Under the pieces are notes generated by a model. That model had not been told where the DNA came from, made no database searches, and saw only the letters and a program-made list of their open reading frames with translations. 64,000 nucleotides of DNA, taken from assembly GCA_944392455.1 (NCBI GenBank), contig CALXWP010000002.1:147577-211576 (forward strand), written 5' to 3'. How positions within the stretch are numbered: position 1 is the first letter of the stretch; every line of letters begins with the position of its first letter. The DNA comes from an uncultured Clostridia bacterium. Its GTDB lineage: Bacteria; Bacillota; Clostridia; TANB77; CAG-508. The translations under genes were made by a program, and so were the position numbers. This document shows positions 21,799-32,189 of this stretch, piece by piece.

Positions 21799-22530
21799 TT
21801 ATACTAATTCTTCTATATTTTCACATATAAAATTATCGCAATATTTTTTTGCTTTATTCATATCATCTTTATTCCTTATTACCCAACCTAATACTGGTTT
21901 CCTCTCTCTAAATTTAGAAACCTTTCTATTAGGTAATGCTTTAATATTATATGATATAAAATCTGGTTTAGTAATAAAATTGAAAAACATATTTCTTAAT
22001 AAGAGTTTTAAAAATCCATTTAATTCTACTTTTTCATAACTAGATACTAATTGTCCTCTTATTATATCAGGATAATTTTTTTTAAACCAATTTACAGATA
22101 ATGGACTAAAACTTTTTACTACAAACTCACCATTATATTTTTGTAGGAATTTCATAGCTTCTTTTTCTAATAGACCAGGTCTTACATCATATTTAAACTC
22201 AATGACTAGCGGGACTTTCCCATCAACTAGTTCCAAGACTTTTTTTAATAATGGAATATGATATTTTGTACTATTTAAATTTAGATCCTTAATTTCATCA
22301 TATGTACAATCTTTAATATTTTTATCCATACCAGTCATTCTTTCTAGATTATCATCATGAAAAACTACAACAGAATTGTCTTTTAATAAATGTAAATCTA
22401 ATTCTATTATATGATTATTCTCTATTGCCATTTCAAAAGCTTTTAAAGAATTCTCTGGTATTCCTTTATTAATATTATACATTCCTCTGTGTACTATTAA
22501 ATTGCTTGTTAAAAAATCAAAATTTTTCAT
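21799..22530 (-). CDS. Glycerophosphodiester phosphodiesterase (GDPD) family
   Basis: This enzyme family hydrolyses glycerophosphodiesters to glycerol-3-phosphate and an alcohol. The 243-aa protein contains the hallmark HRGM (residues 14-17), PENSLKAFEMA, the metal-binding ELDLHLLKDNSVVVFHDD, and the later VIEFKYD strand, all along a TIM barrel. No signal peptide is present, so it should be cytosolic. It is single-gene, followed on the same strand by spo0A behind a hairpin. Confidence 0.92.
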   Translation of the reverse strand: MKNFDFLTSNLIVHRGMYNINKGIPENSLKAFEMAIENNHIIELDLHLLKDNSVVVFHDDNLERMTGMDKNIKDCTYDEIKDLNLNSTKYHIPLLKKVLELVDGKVPLVIEFKYDVRPGLLEKEAMKFLQKYNGEFVVKSFSPLSVNWFKKNYPDIIRGQLVSSYEKVELNGFLKLLLRNMFFNFITKPDFISYNIKALPNRKVSKFRERKPVLGWVIRNKDDMNKAKKYCDNFICENIEELV

Positions 22531-22596
22531 TTTCGTTCACATCTCTTTTTTAATTTTTTAATTATATCAATTAATCTTTATTATATATATAAATTA

Positions 22597-22650
22597 AAAA
22601 ACTCTCAATATAAATTGTTAAATACTAACAAATAAATATTGAAAGTTTTG
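22597..22650 (-). terminator. Terminator after spo0A
   Basis: AAAACTTTCAATAT pairs with ATATTGAGAGTTTT across a long AT loop, just past the spo0A stop. Confidence 0.6.
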
Positions 22651-22673
22651 TTATTGCTCAAATATTCTAATTT

Positions 22674-23492
22674 TTATGCACTCTTTAATTCTAATCTTAG
22701 CTTATCAGCAATCATTGCTATAAACTCACTATTTGTTGGTTTTCCTTTAGATGCAGAAACAGTATATCCAAATATTCTTTCAACAGTTTGTTGCTCTCCT
22801 CTTCCCCAAGCAACTTCAATTGCATGACGAATTGCTCTTTCTACTCTACTTGGAGTTGTATGATACTTAACAGCAATATCTGGATACAATTGTTTTGTAA
22901 TTTGATTAATTACATCAATATCATTTACTACCATTATTATGGCTTCTCTCAAATATTGATAACCTTTAATATGAGCAGGAACACCAACTTCATGTATTAT
23001 ATTTGTAACTAATGCTTCTAAATTATCTTCATTATTTCTACTTTCAGGGGATATATCTATATACTTCGTTTTAATCTCTCTTGATATAAAATTAGATTTA
23101 TTTTGTGTTGGTTGATAATATTTTAATTCTTTTATTCTCTTAATTAATATTATGATGTCAAATGGTTTTACTATGTAATATTGTGCTCCGAGTTCAATTG
23201 CTCTTTGTGTTATTTTGTCTTGACCTACAGCAGATAAAATTATGCAGATAGGCTTTTTTTCTAAATTACTTGAATTTAATTTTTCTAAAACTCCTAATCC
23301 GTCTAAATGAGGCATTATTATATCTAGTAATGCTATATCTGGTTTTGTCTCTATTATTTTACTATATGCTTCTTCTCCATCTCTAGCTACTCCTACAACT
23401 TCAATGTCCTCATCTTCTGATAAATACTTTACTAATGTTTTTGCAAAATCTTGGTTGTCATCTGATACTAAAATTCTGATTTTTTCATTCAA
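22674..23492 (-). CDS. spo0A: Sporulation master regulator Spo0A
   Basis: Spo0A is the response regulator that commits cells to endospore formation. The 272-aa protein has an N-terminal receiver with the acidic pair DD (11-12 region) and the phosphorylated Asp in [14 protein letters not shown] spacer follows, then the Spo0A-specific C-terminal DNA-binding domain with [17 protein letters not shown] and [19 protein letters not shown]. These helices are nearly diagnostic. It stands alone, not next to spoIVB as in Bacillus. Confidence 0.97.
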   Translation of the reverse strand: MNEKIRILVSDDNQDFAKTLVKYLSEDEDIEVVGVARDGEEAYSKIIETKPDIALLDIIMPHLDGLGVLEKLNSSNLEKKPICIILSAVGQDKITQRAIELGAQYYIVKPFDIIILIKRIKELKYYQPTQNKSNFISREIKTKYIDISPESRNNEDNLEALVTNIIHEVGVPAHIKGYQYLREAIIMVVNDIDVINQITKQLYPDIAVKYHTTPSRVERAIRHAIEVAWGRGEQQTVERIFGYTVSASKGKPTNSEFIAMIADKLRLELKSA

Positions 23493-23590
23493 TTTTCTAA
23501 TCCCCCTATCAAATTAATTGTAAATATTTTACAATTTGATTATATATCTTTTTCCAAAATTTTACAATAGTTTTTGATAAGTTTTTTATT

Positions 23591-24226
23591 TTATTTTCTT
23601 TTATCTATTAATTTTCTCTCTAATAATCGGTATTCTAGTATATTTATATTCATTTCGTTATATTTATATTTTTCTAATTTCTCCATTTCTTCTTTTGTTA
23701 GTTCTATTCTACAAATAATATTCTCTAAATATGCAATATTTATAATATCTATTTTATTTTGAGTACAATAATATTTAAACTTATCTAAATCTTGATATGT
23801 TATTACTATTTCTATTTCATACCCTTCTTCTTTTTCTAATATATTAGTCTCATTTATTGCCTTAGCTGCGGCTTCAGTATATGCTCTAACTAATCCCCCT
23901 GCTCCTAATAGAATACCTCCAAAGTATCTAGTTACTATTATTAAAACATTGCATAATTCGTTTTTTTCAATCACATTTAAAATTGGAGAACCTGCTGTTC
24001 CACTTGGCTCTCCGTCATCACTAAATTTTTTCTTTTGTATTCCATCTTCATCTATTACATATGCATAGCAATTATGTCTAGCATCATAGTATTTTTTTCT
24101 TATTTCTTGTAATCTCTTTTCAGCTTCTTCTACATTATTTACTCTAAATATATTTGCGATAAATCTTGATTTTTTTTCTTCTACAATTACTGTAGCATTG
24201 TTATCTATAGTTTTTAAATCTTTCAT
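23591..24226 (-). CDS. YigZ / IMPACT family protein
   Basis: The 211-aa protein carries the UPF0029/IMPACT N-terminal domain: EEKKSRFIA, ARHNCYAYVI, FSDDGEPSGTAG and VTRYFGGILLGAGGLVRAY are all typical, followed by the shorter C-terminal DUF1949-like domain. The bacterial proteins are thought to act near translation, but the role is not settled. It is the last gene after the flavoprotein at 24244 (17-base gap) and probably in its operon. Confidence 0.9.
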   Translation of the reverse strand: MKDLKTIDNNATVIVEEKKSRFIANIFRVNNVEEAEKRLQEIRKKYYDARHNCYAYVIDEDGIQKKKFSDDGEPSGTAGSPILNVIEKNELCNVLIIVTRYFGGILLGAGGLVRAYTEAAAKAINETNILEKEEGYEIEIVITYQDLDKFKYYCTQNKIDIINIAYLENIICRIELTKEEMEKLEKYKYNEMNINILEYRLLERKLIDKRK

Positions 24227-24243
24227 ATATTACCTTTCTATTT

Positions 24244-25509
24244 CTAATTCATTCCTGCTGTATATCCTGTTGAATATGCTATTTGTAAATTAAATCCTCC
24301 TGTATAAGCATCTACATCTATAATTTCTCCCGCAAAATATAAACCTTTTATAATTTTTGATTCCATTGTTTTAGGATTAATTTCATTAATTTTTATTCCT
24401 CCAGAAGTTATAATTGCTTCTTCTATAGGTCTAAATCCTTTTATATAAATTTCAAATCCTTTTAAAACACTTACTAAATTTTTTCTTTCTTCTTTTGTTA
24501 TTTCATTAACTTTCTTATCTGATCTAATATTAGATACTTGTATTATTGTTTCAATAATTTTCTTTGGTAATAGTTTGTTTAAACAATTTTTATATTCTTT
24601 ATTTTTTTCTTCACTAAAATCTCTTAAAATTCTATCATCTAACTTTTTTTCTGAAAGTGCAGGTTTTAAATCTATTTTTAAAACAATTTTATCGTTTTTT
24701 AATAACTCATCTATATTTTTATATCTTAATAAATGTGCTGAAGCACTTAAAACTGTTGGACCTGATACTCCAAAATGAGTAAATAACATTTCCCCAAAAT
24801 CTTCATATATTATTTTATTTTTTTCTAAGTCAATGAACTTAATGCCAACATTTCTTAGACTTAATCCTTGCATATTTTTACATAATTTTAAACTTTCATT
24901 ATTCACAGTTAATGGAACTAGAGATGGTCTTATTTTAGTAATAGTATGACCTAGTTCTTCTGCCATTTTATATCCATCTCCAGTCGATCCAGTTCCAGGA
25001 TAACTTTTCCCTCCAGTTGCTAATATAACTTTATCTGCTTTTATTTCCTTTTCCTTACCATTAATATTCGCTAAAACTCCGTATACCTTTTTATTATTAT
25101 CAACTAATATTTTACTTACTTTGCAATTAGTTATGATTTTAACTCCTAACTTTTCTACCATTCTTATTAGCGCTTTTTGAACATCTTGAGATCTATCTGA
25201 TACTGGGAATATTCTATTTCCCCTCTCTACTTTTGTTTCTACTCCTTCTTTATTTAATATATTTAAAATATCTATATTCGTAAAATTATTAAAAGCACTA
25301 TAAAGAAATTTTCCATTTCCAGGAACATTTTTTATAAAATCATCCATAGGAAGATTGCTTGTAATATTACATCTTCCCTTTCCAGTAATTAAAATTTTTT
25401 TGCCTGGAATTTCCATCTTTTCTAAAATTATTACATCATTTCCATTTTTTGATGAAGAAATAGCAGCCACCATTCCGGCTGCTCCTCCTCCTATAATAAC
25501 CACTTTCAT
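24244..25509 (-). CDS. NAD(P)/FAD-dependent oxidoreductase, HI0933/YhiN family
   Basis: This 421-aa flavoprotein has the N-terminal FAD-binding motif VVIIGGGAAGMVAAIS, then GKKILITGKGRCNITSN, the family-typical VILATGGKSYPGTGSTGDGY, and the C-terminal GLYFAGEIIDVDAYTGGFNLQ. The substrate of this family is unknown. Its start lies one base from the preceding PLP-lyase stop, so the two are translationally linked. Confidence 0.9.
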   Translation of the reverse strand: MKVVIIGGGAAGMVAAISSSKNGNDVIILEKMEIPGKKILITGKGRCNITSNLPMDDFIKNVPGNGKFLYSAFNNFTNIDILNILNKEGVETKVERGNRIFPVSDRSQDVQKALIRMVEKLGVKIITNCKVSKILVDNNKKVYGVLANINGKEKEIKADKVILATGGKSYPGTGSTGDGYKMAEELGHTITKIRPSLVPLTVNNESLKLCKNMQGLSLRNVGIKFIDLEKNKIIYEDFGEMLFTHFGVSGPTVLSASAHLLRYKNIDELLKNDKIVLKIDLKPALSEKKLDDRILRDFSEEKNKEYKNCLNKLLPKKIIETIIQVSNIRSDKKVNEITKEERKNLVSVLKGFEIYIKGFRPIEEAIITSGGIKINEINPKTMESKIIKGLYFAGEIIDVDAYTGGFNLQIAYSTGYTAGMN

Positions 25510-25510
25510 T

Positions 25511-26758
25511 TTATACTCCCATATTTTGTATTGCCTTTAATACACCAATTTTTCCATATTCATATGTTAGTCCACCTTGCATATATGCAATATATGGATC
25601 TCTTATTGGACCATCACACGAAAGCTCTATTGATGAACCTTGAGTAAATGCTCCTGCTGCCATTATTACTTGATCTGTATATCCAGGCATATCCCATGGC
25701 TCTGGTATCGAATTAGAATCAATTGGTGATCCCATTTGTATACCTTGGCAATATTTTATAAGTTTATCTTTATCTCTAAAAGCAATTGTTTGAACGATAT
25801 CTGCTCTTTTATCATTATATCTTGGTTCAACTTCATATCCAAAATCTTCTAATATTTTACTTGCAAACACTGCAGTTTTTAAACTACTTGCTACAACTGA
25901 TGGTGCCATAAATAATCCTTGTAAAAATAATTTAGTAATTCCAAGTGAAGGACCTACTTCTTTTCCTTCCCCTGGAGCAGTTAATCTTTCAGCTGCTAAA
26001 TTTACCAAATCAGCCCTTCCTGATATATATGCTCCATTAGGTGCAATTCCACCACCTAAATTTTTTATTAAAGAACCAACAATAACATCTGCACCTATTT
26101 CTATAGGTTCTTTTTTATCCACAAATTCGCAATAACAATTATCAATCATTATTATTACATCTTTATCAATATTTCTAATGTGATTAATTACTTTCTCTAA
26201 TTTTTCTAGATCAACACTTTTCCTAGTACTATATCCTTTTGATCTTTGAATCTCAATTAATTTAACTTTTCCTTTTTTTAGTCTTTCTTCTATTTTTTCA
26301 TAATCAAAATCATCATTAACTAAATCTATTTTTTCAAAATCTATTCCATATGATTTTAATGAACTTGGATTATCTACAATACCTATCACTTCATCTAATG
26401 TATCATATGGTTTACCTGTAATACTAAGCATTATATCTCCAGGCCTTAGAAATGCAAAAAGTGCAACTGTTAATGCATGTGTTCCTGATATAAATTGTCC
26501 TCTTACTATACAATCTTCTGATTTAAAAATATTAGCAAATACTTTTTCACATGTATCTCTTCCTATATCGCCATATCCATATCCAGTTGTTTGGTTAAAA
26601 TGCATATCAGAAATATTATTTTCTTGAAATGCTTTTAATACTTTTAAAGAATTATATTCACATACTTCTTCTATTTGTTTAAAAACAGGCTCTATCTTTT
26701 TCTCAGTTTCTTTTGCCATTTCTACTAGTTTATCTGATATTCCAAGTTCGCTATACAT
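25511..26758 (-). CDS. Methionine gamma-lyase-like PLP enzyme (YnbB / aluminium-resistance family)
   Basis: The 415-aa protein belongs to the PLP-dependent fold-type I group annotated as aluminium resistance protein or methionine gamma-lyase family. Visible features are TTGYGYGDIGRDTCEKVFA, the SGTHALTVALF segment, and the PLP-lysine region VGSLIKNLGGGIAPNGAY. In vivo substrate is uncertain. It starts an apparent operon with the flavoprotein and YigZ-like gene. Confidence 0.88.
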   Translation of the reverse strand: MYSELGISDKLVEMAKETEKKIEPVFKQIEEVCEYNSLKVLKAFQENNISDMHFNQTTGYGYGDIGRDTCEKVFANIFKSEDCIVRGQFISGTHALTVALFAFLRPGDIMLSITGKPYDTLDEVIGIVDNPSSLKSYGIDFEKIDLVNDDFDYEKIEERLKKGKVKLIEIQRSKGYSTRKSVDLEKLEKVINHIRNIDKDVIIMIDNCYCEFVDKKEPIEIGADVIVGSLIKNLGGGIAPNGAYISGRADLVNLAAERLTAPGEGKEVGPSLGITKLFLQGLFMAPSVVASSLKTAVFASKILEDFGYEVEPRYNDKRADIVQTIAFRDKDKLIKYCQGIQMGSPIDSNSIPEPWDMPGYTDQVIMAAGAFTQGSSIELSCDGPIRDPYIAYMQGGLTYEYGKIGVLKAIQNMGV

Positions 26759-26780
26759 ATACTTATATTCCTTTCCATTA

Positions 26781-28619
26781 TTATTCTGATACTTCTCCTA
26801 TAACTTCTTCTCCAAGATTTTCTCCTAATGCTTCATTTGTTTGATTAGTTATATCTTCTGTATCATCAAATACCTTATCTGTATAATAATCATTTCCATA
26901 CCACTCATTTGACTTATAGTATTTTCCAATAAATTCAGGTACTAAACTATCTATTTCATATACTGGATCTTGAATAATTTCTCCTACTGAATTAATAACT
27001 CCCCATTTTCTACCTAGTCTGATTCCAGCAAATCCATATTCATTTATCTCTGTTACCATATCATATTGATTTTGAACTACTACATTACCATTTTTATCTA
27101 CAAATCCCCATTTTCCATTTATTTTTTTTGCATAAATATTATTTTCTGGGAATAATTCTTGTGCAGATAATTCATTTCCTGAATAATCAAAATATTTTAT
27201 ATCATCTTCAGAATATATTTTTATATAATTATCTTCTACATTTACTCCTGCTTGGTCCATAGTAACAATAACTTGCATATCTTTATTTATTAAACTTACT
27301 GTATTTGTTTCTGCAATATTAGCTTGTAATAATTCAGTATCATCTAATTGGAATATACTACTATATTTTAAGTCAATAACAGATTTTCCTGTTAAATCTA
27401 TTACTCCATTTTTTTGTGAACTAGCAACTATATAATAGTTATTATCTAGCTCTTCTATATATGTGTAGTCTTTATCAATTATGATATTTCCATTATTATC
27501 TATTATCTTATATATATCATCTTCACCATAAACTATACTATAATTTCCATCTGAAGTTGGTGTTCTAGATACATATCCATCTGTTACTTCATTTCCATTT
27601 ACATCTAAAACTTTGTTTTGTCCATCTTGCTCTACATTAATATATACTCCACCCCATATAAGCTTAGAATATTGAGGTTCTATTATTATTTTACCATTTC
27701 TATCTGTTACTCCATATTTTCCATTTCTTTGAACTGTAAATACATCATTTGTCGCATTATATATTATTCCTTCATATTCATGATCTAATATTTGTTTTTT
27801 GTTTTTTATAACTCCTGCTTGACCATCTTTATATGCTATTAAATATATATTATTATCATCATCAATATCTGTGATTCTAGATACTTCAGTATATTCTGTT
27901 ACTAATAATGTATCTCCTTTATAGTTTATATATCCATATCTATATCCATTATCACCTATTTTACATACGATAAATCCTGTTTTTTGATATTTTGTATCAA
28001 CATTATAATAATTATCAACTGTAATATTATCATATTCTACATCTACTACTACTACTCCATTTAAATTAATAACTCCTAATTTACTATCTTGCTCTACTAA
28101 AAACATTCCTTCTTTATATGTTACAGCAGAGATATTATCATATATTGGCTCTGTTATTTCATTTCCTTCAAGATTCATTAAACCATATTTTCCATCTTTC
28201 TTATATTTCAATACAGTTTTCTCAAATGGTATACCATCTGCTGTTGTTTCAGTTGGAATTGCTTGAACATTTTGATATCCTGTAATTACTTGTTCTTTTT
28301 TATCATTTAAAACTTTAGTCTCATATTCATTAATTTCTGTATTATAGTTAGACATACAAATAAATACTGGCTTTGACGGATTTGGTATTTGTATAAGGTC
28401 ATAACTTGGATCTATTAAAATATTTCCATTTTCATCTATTACACCATATCTATTATCTATACATATAGTATTGTATTTAACATCTGTTACCTTCTCTATA
28501 TCATACACATATTTTGCCCTTTTATTAAAATGTAAAATTAATATAGTTGTAACAATTGCAATTAAAGCCACAATTATAATAATTATTATTAATTTCTTTT
28601 TATTCATATATAATCTCAT
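26781..28619 (-). CDS. WG-repeat membrane-anchored protein
   Basis: The 612-aa protein has one N-terminal membrane helix (about residues 8-30) and then many tandem WG-type repeats. Each holds a pattern like YGVIDENGNILIDPSYD or WGFVDKNGNVVVQNQYD, about 45-55 residues apart. Such repeats form beta-propeller-like surfaces in secreted or surface proteins; the function is unknown. The tail is acidic. The start could also be the Met at 28607. It lies 16 bases after the CNNM protein gene. Confidence 0.85.
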   Translation of the reverse strand: MRLYMNKKKLIIIIIIVALIAIVTTILILHFNKRAKYVYDIEKVTDVKYNTICIDNRYGVIDENGNILIDPSYDLIQIPNPSKPVFICMSNYNTEINEYETKVLNDKKEQVITGYQNVQAIPTETTADGIPFEKTVLKYKKDGKYGLMNLEGNEITEPIYDNISAVTYKEGMFLVEQDSKLGVINLNGVVVVDVEYDNITVDNYYNVDTKYQKTGFIVCKIGDNGYRYGYINYKGDTLLVTEYTEVSRITDIDDDNNIYLIAYKDGQAGVIKNKKQILDHEYEGIIYNATNDVFTVQRNGKYGVTDRNGKIIIEPQYSKLIWGGVYINVEQDGQNKVLDVNGNEVTDGYVSRTPTSDGNYSIVYGEDDIYKIIDNNGNIIIDKDYTYIEELDNNYYIVASSQKNGVIDLTGKSVIDLKYSSIFQLDDTELLQANIAETNTVSLINKDMQVIVTMDQAGVNVEDNYIKIYSEDDIKYFDYSGNELSAQELFPENNIYAKKINGKWGFVDKNGNVVVQNQYDMVTEINEYGFAGIRLGRKWGVINSVGEIIQDPVYEIDSLVPEFIGKYYKSNEWYGNDYYTDKVFDDTEDITNQTNEALGENLGEEVIGEVSE

Positions 28620-28635
28620 TCCTTCCTTTGTTTAA

Positions 28636-30000
28636 TTAGTCTTCTTTTTCATTATTTTTTTCTTCTTTTTTATCTACATCTTTATCTTCTCCATCACTTT
28701 CTGTATTTTCTTTTAAGTTTTTACATACTTTTACATACTTAATTCTTCTATCTTCTATTTCTTCCACTTTATATGTTAAATTCTCATCTTCAATAACTGG
28801 TTTTTCTTTTTCATCTGGTATTCTTCCTAATAAATCTAATAAATATCCAGATAATGTTTCATAATCTCCTTCTGGAATCTTTACTCCAAAAATTCTGTTT
28901 AATTCATATATCGTTATAGTACCATTTAATAAATAAGTATTATCGTCAATTTTCTTTATATCAACTTCTTCATCATCATATTCATCAAATATATTACCTA
29001 CTATTTCTTCTATGATGTCTTCCATTGTTATAACTCCTGCAGTGCCACCATATTCATCAATTACAATAGCCATTTGAACCTTATTTTGTTGCATTTCTTT
29101 AAATAAATCATCTATATCTTTAGATTCTGGTACAAAGTATGGTTCTCTCATTAATTTTTTTAAATCTATTTTTTTATTATTTTTTAAAGGTTTAATTAAA
29201 TCTTTTACAAATAAAATTCCCTTTATATCATCTATACTTTCGTCATATATAGGTATTCTACTATATTTATATTCATCTATTTTTTCTAATAACCCATTTA
29301 TATCATCATTTATATCTATAGCATACATATCAGTTCTCGGAGTCATAATTTCAGAAACTACTATATCATTAAATTGAAATACATTATTTAATAGTTGCTT
29401 TTGTTCTTTTTCGATAGTTCCTTTTTCTTCTCCCTCATCAATCATCATTCTTATTTCTTCTTCTGTAACAATTTCCTCTTCAGCTTCACCAACGCCAAAT
29501 ATTTTTGATACCATATTTGTTGATATTGTAAGTAATTTTACAAGTGGTGCAGTTATTACTGAAATTGCTCTTATAACTCCTATAGTTGCATATGAAATTT
29601 TTTCATAGTATTTCATTGCTAATCTTTTAGGAACTAATTCTCCAAATACTAATGTAAAGAATGAAAGTATAATTGTAATAATTACAATTGATATTCCTCT
29701 CCATACTTCTAGTGTTAAAAATGGCATTGCTTCACTTAAAACCGGTGCTAATTTGTCAGCAAAAGCATCTGAAGCAAAAGCACTTGATAAAAATCCAGCT
29801 AAAGTTATTCCTATTTGTATTGTTGATAAGAATTTACTTGGTGATTTTAACATTTTTAAAATCTGTTTTGCTTTTTTATTTCCATCCTTTGCTTCTCTTT
29901 CTATTTTTGCATCATTTAAGGATATAAAAGCCATTTCTGTAGCTGCAAAATATGCATTTAGCAATATTAAAATAGCTAAAAAAATAATTTGTGATAACAT
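28636..30000 (-). CDS. CNNM/CorC-type transporter-associated protein (hemolysin C family)
   Basis: The 454-aa protein has an N-terminal DUF21/CNNM membrane domain with three to four helices (AFISLNDAKIEREAKDG, TIQIGITLAGFLSSA), a pair of CBS domains (TPRTDMYAIDIN, AIVIDEYGGTAGVITMEDIIEEIVG), and a C-terminal CorC/HlyC domain. The tail is very acidic and lysine-rich. The family is linked to Mg2+/Co2+ efflux or homeostasis. mgtA in this window imports Mg2+, but the two genes are far apart. Confidence 0.93.
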   Translation of the reverse strand: MLSQIIFLAILILLNAYFAATEMAFISLNDAKIEREAKDGNKKAKQILKMLKSPSKFLSTIQIGITLAGFLSSAFASDAFADKLAPVLSEAMPFLTLEVWRGISIVIITIILSFFTLVFGELVPKRLAMKYYEKISYATIGVIRAISVITAPLVKLLTISTNMVSKIFGVGEAEEEIVTEEEIRMMIDEGEEKGTIEKEQKQLLNNVFQFNDIVVSEIMTPRTDMYAIDINDDINGLLEKIDEYKYSRIPIYDESIDDIKGILFVKDLIKPLKNNKKIDLKKLMREPYFVPESKDIDDLFKEMQQNKVQMAIVIDEYGGTAGVITMEDIIEEIVGNIFDEYDDEEVDIKKIDDNTYLLNGTITIYELNRIFGVKIPEGDYETLSGYLLDLLGRIPDEKEKPVIEDENLTYKVEEIEDRRIKYVKVCKNLKENTESDGEDKDVDKKEEKNNEKED

Positions 30001-30106
30001 TTATCTTTTCCTTCCTATATTAGTATATTTTTATTATATACTATTTTTTTATTTTTACATATATTATGATAATTTATTTGATGAGTATTGTCAAGAATTC
30101 CCAAAG

Positions 30107-30134
30107 AAAAATAGACCTATTTCGGTCTATTTTA
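30107..30134 (-). terminator. Terminator after the surface-protein gene
   Basis: AAAATAGACC pairs with GGTCTATTTT, followed by T-rich sequence on the minus strand. Confidence 0.8.
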
Positions 30135-30150
30135 TAAGTGATTTTATATA

Positions 30151-31422
30151 TTAAAATCCAGTCCTAGGAAGATTAATTTTTCTCTTTGTATATCTAGTAA
30201 TATTACCATCTTCAATCTTTTTTTCTTCTTTTTCTGGTTCTTTATAATTATTCACATCAATTGTATATTTTTGATTTAATTCAACATCAATTTCTATTAA
30301 TTCATCATATATAATATAGCCATCTGGTGATTTAATTTCTTCTACATAATATTTGCCTGGTAGGATTCCTTCAATTTTTGCTACACCACTTTCGTCTGTT
30401 ATTAAATCCGAATATACAATCTCCTTATTTTCATTTAAAATATTAAACTTCGCTCCTGATAAAAATTCTTTAGTCTCAGCATCTTTTTTTATAATTTCTA
30501 TTTTGGTAGAATTTTTTGAATAATTTAACTCGATCTTAGCACTTTCATATTCATAATCTCCTGCTGCTAAAGCATAACTTTGTTTTTCACTATCAGGAGA
30601 TTTTCCATATAATATTGGTCTTGTTTTCATATTAGCTGTTACTTCTATCTCTAGTTTTCCATCATTTATCATTTCAGAAATTGGTACTAATACTTTAAAT
30701 TTCTCATTTGAATTAAATTTGCTTTTCGCATTATTTTCTTCATCTACTATTTTTACATTTTCAATATTAACATTTTTTACATTTACAGTATATTCTGTAC
30801 TTTCTACATTAGTCTCTATATAAAATGTTTTAGATGCATATTCTGTATCTATTTTATCTTTTTTCCAAGAATCATCATCTGTTTTGATCTGTATTATCGA
30901 AGTTGGTTTTGTTTCTGTTGAATTTCTTGCAGTTTTTGATATTTTTATAGCTGCATTTAATACTCTTTCACCTTGCTTATTTAATCCGCTAAAATCATCC
31001 CAATCATAATTGTACATCATATCATATACAGCCATTTTAGTTGCAGCAAATGCCTCAATATCACTATTACATCCTAATTCTTTTGCACTTACAAACGGAT
31101 ATCCATTATTTACTGCTCTCCATATTTTAGAATTAGAAACTAATTCCTCTACTTTTACTGTATACTCTTCATTTTCAGTAACTCCTGGTAAATTCCTATT
31201 TAAACAATATGCAGGATACTCCACTCCATTCTTTTTATATACTACAAATTCTACTCCTACAATAATATCTTTGTATTGTAGACAAACAATTTCTCCTTTT
31301 GAGTATAAATCTGCTTCATCAATCAAATATGTAGTTGCATTTGACGTATTCTGCAACATACATAATGTTGTTGTCATTACAATTAAAACTAATGTTATTG
31401 ATATGATTTTTTTTATTTGCAT
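30151..31422 (-). CDS. Thioester-domain (TQXA) surface protein ending in LPRTGF
   Basis: The 423-aa protein has a signal peptide (residues 1-29), a TQXA-type thioester domain in which Cys in EYPAYCLNRNLPG should bond a Gln, a beta-rich middle, and a SpaA-type prealbumin repeat (EIIKKDAETKEFLSGAKF, GKYYVEEIKSPDGYI). The C-terminus reads NLPRTGF then stop. This is a sortase motif, but the usual hydrophobic helix and basic tail are absent, and neither other frame supplies them. Such proteins anchor to the wall and bind host surfaces through the thioester. The sortase gene lies 68 bases upstream in the same operon. Confidence 0.85.
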   Translation of the reverse strand: MQIKKIISITLVLIVMTTTLCMLQNTSNATTYLIDEADLYSKGEIVCLQYKDIIVGVEFVVYKKNGVEYPAYCLNRNLPGVTENEEYTVKVEELVSNSKIWRAVNNGYPFVSAKELGCNSDIEAFAATKMAVYDMMYNYDWDDFSGLNKQGERVLNAAIKISKTARNSTETKPTSIIQIKTDDDSWKKDKIDTEYASKTFYIETNVESTEYTVNVKNVNIENVKIVDEENNAKSKFNSNEKFKVLVPISEMINDGKLEIEVTANMKTRPILYGKSPDSEKQSYALAAGDYEYESAKIELNYSKNSTKIEIIKKDAETKEFLSGAKFNILNENKEIVYSDLITDESGVAKIEGILPGKYYVEEIKSPDGYIIYDELIEIDVELNQKYTIDVNNYKEPEKEEKKIEDGNITRYTKRKINLPRTGF

Positions 31423-31489
31423 ATATCGTTTCCTTTCTTTATAATTTAATTTTATACACTACTTAACTTTTATTTAACTTATATTTTAT

Positions 31490-32189
31490 TTAAATTTCTA
31501 TTGCCTGAATACATCTTCTATATTCATACATATTTTCTACACATGTTATTAATGTAATTCTATTATCTTCTGTGTTTTCAATATATTCCCAATTAGTTTG
31601 TTTTATTATTTTATTCATTATTACTTTATATTCTCTTGTACCATAATCTGTAGAATAAATTATTTTATCTCCTAATTGCAAATACTTTATATTTTGAAAA
31701 AAATTACAATATTCTCCTCTATTATGTCCTGCTAATGCAATATTTCCATTCCATTTACAACTTTCAGCAAAATGTCCAACCGCTTTTGCTAAAATATCTT
31801 GAGTTGTACCGTTCTTCTATCGGAGCATCTAAATTTATCTTTGGTATCTTTATTCTCCATGAATTTTTTTCATTTTTATTGGACAAAAACTTTTGTTTTT
31901 CCTTATCTATTTTTTCTTTATCATCTACTCTATATCCCATTTGCATTACTTCTAAACATATACTATCAATACTTAAAATATTATTAGTAAGCTTTTTATT
32001 CTTTATATATGAATATTCTTTTATATAATTTGATTTTAATTCAGTATTACTTAATTTATCTCTAACGAAACAATTATTTTCATATATCTTTAATACAAAT
32101 ATGTCTAGTAATATGATTAAAATTGTCAAGAAAATAAATATAATGGATAAATAGATCATATTAGTCCTCTTTTTGTTGTAACTCAGCAC
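31490..32189 (-). CDS. Class D-like sortase, with +1 frameshift at CGG
   Basis: Read conventionally this is a 141-residue protein lacking any catalytic residue, and a separate piece. Skipping the C at 31811 joins them into one 232-aa sortase: cytoplasmic N-terminus, one membrane helix (about residues 10-32), IKIPKINLDAPIEEGTT, catalytic His155 (LAGHNRG), Cys216 (LITCVEN) and Arg224/225. Sortases cleave LPxTG substrates and join them to the cell wall or pili. The neighbouring surface protein with LPRTGF is the probable substrate. The class D assignment is provisional. All catalytic residues lie after the shift, so function depends on it. Confidence 0.85.
31808..31814 (-). other. +1 frameshift site GAA-CGG-T in the sortase gene
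   Basis: The minus strand reads ATA-GAA-GAA-CGG-TAC. Without the C at 31811 it reads GAA-GAA-GGT-ACA, giving the expected EEGTT of sortases. The P-site codon is GAA, which re-pairs poorly on AAC, so simple P-site slippage is less obvious than at the CTT sites. Confidence 0.7.

Noticed and set aside
30100..30180. A missing sorting tail of the LPRTGF protein in another frame
   Set aside because: Both other frames stop within a few codons and contain no hydrophobic stretch; there is no CGG nearby.
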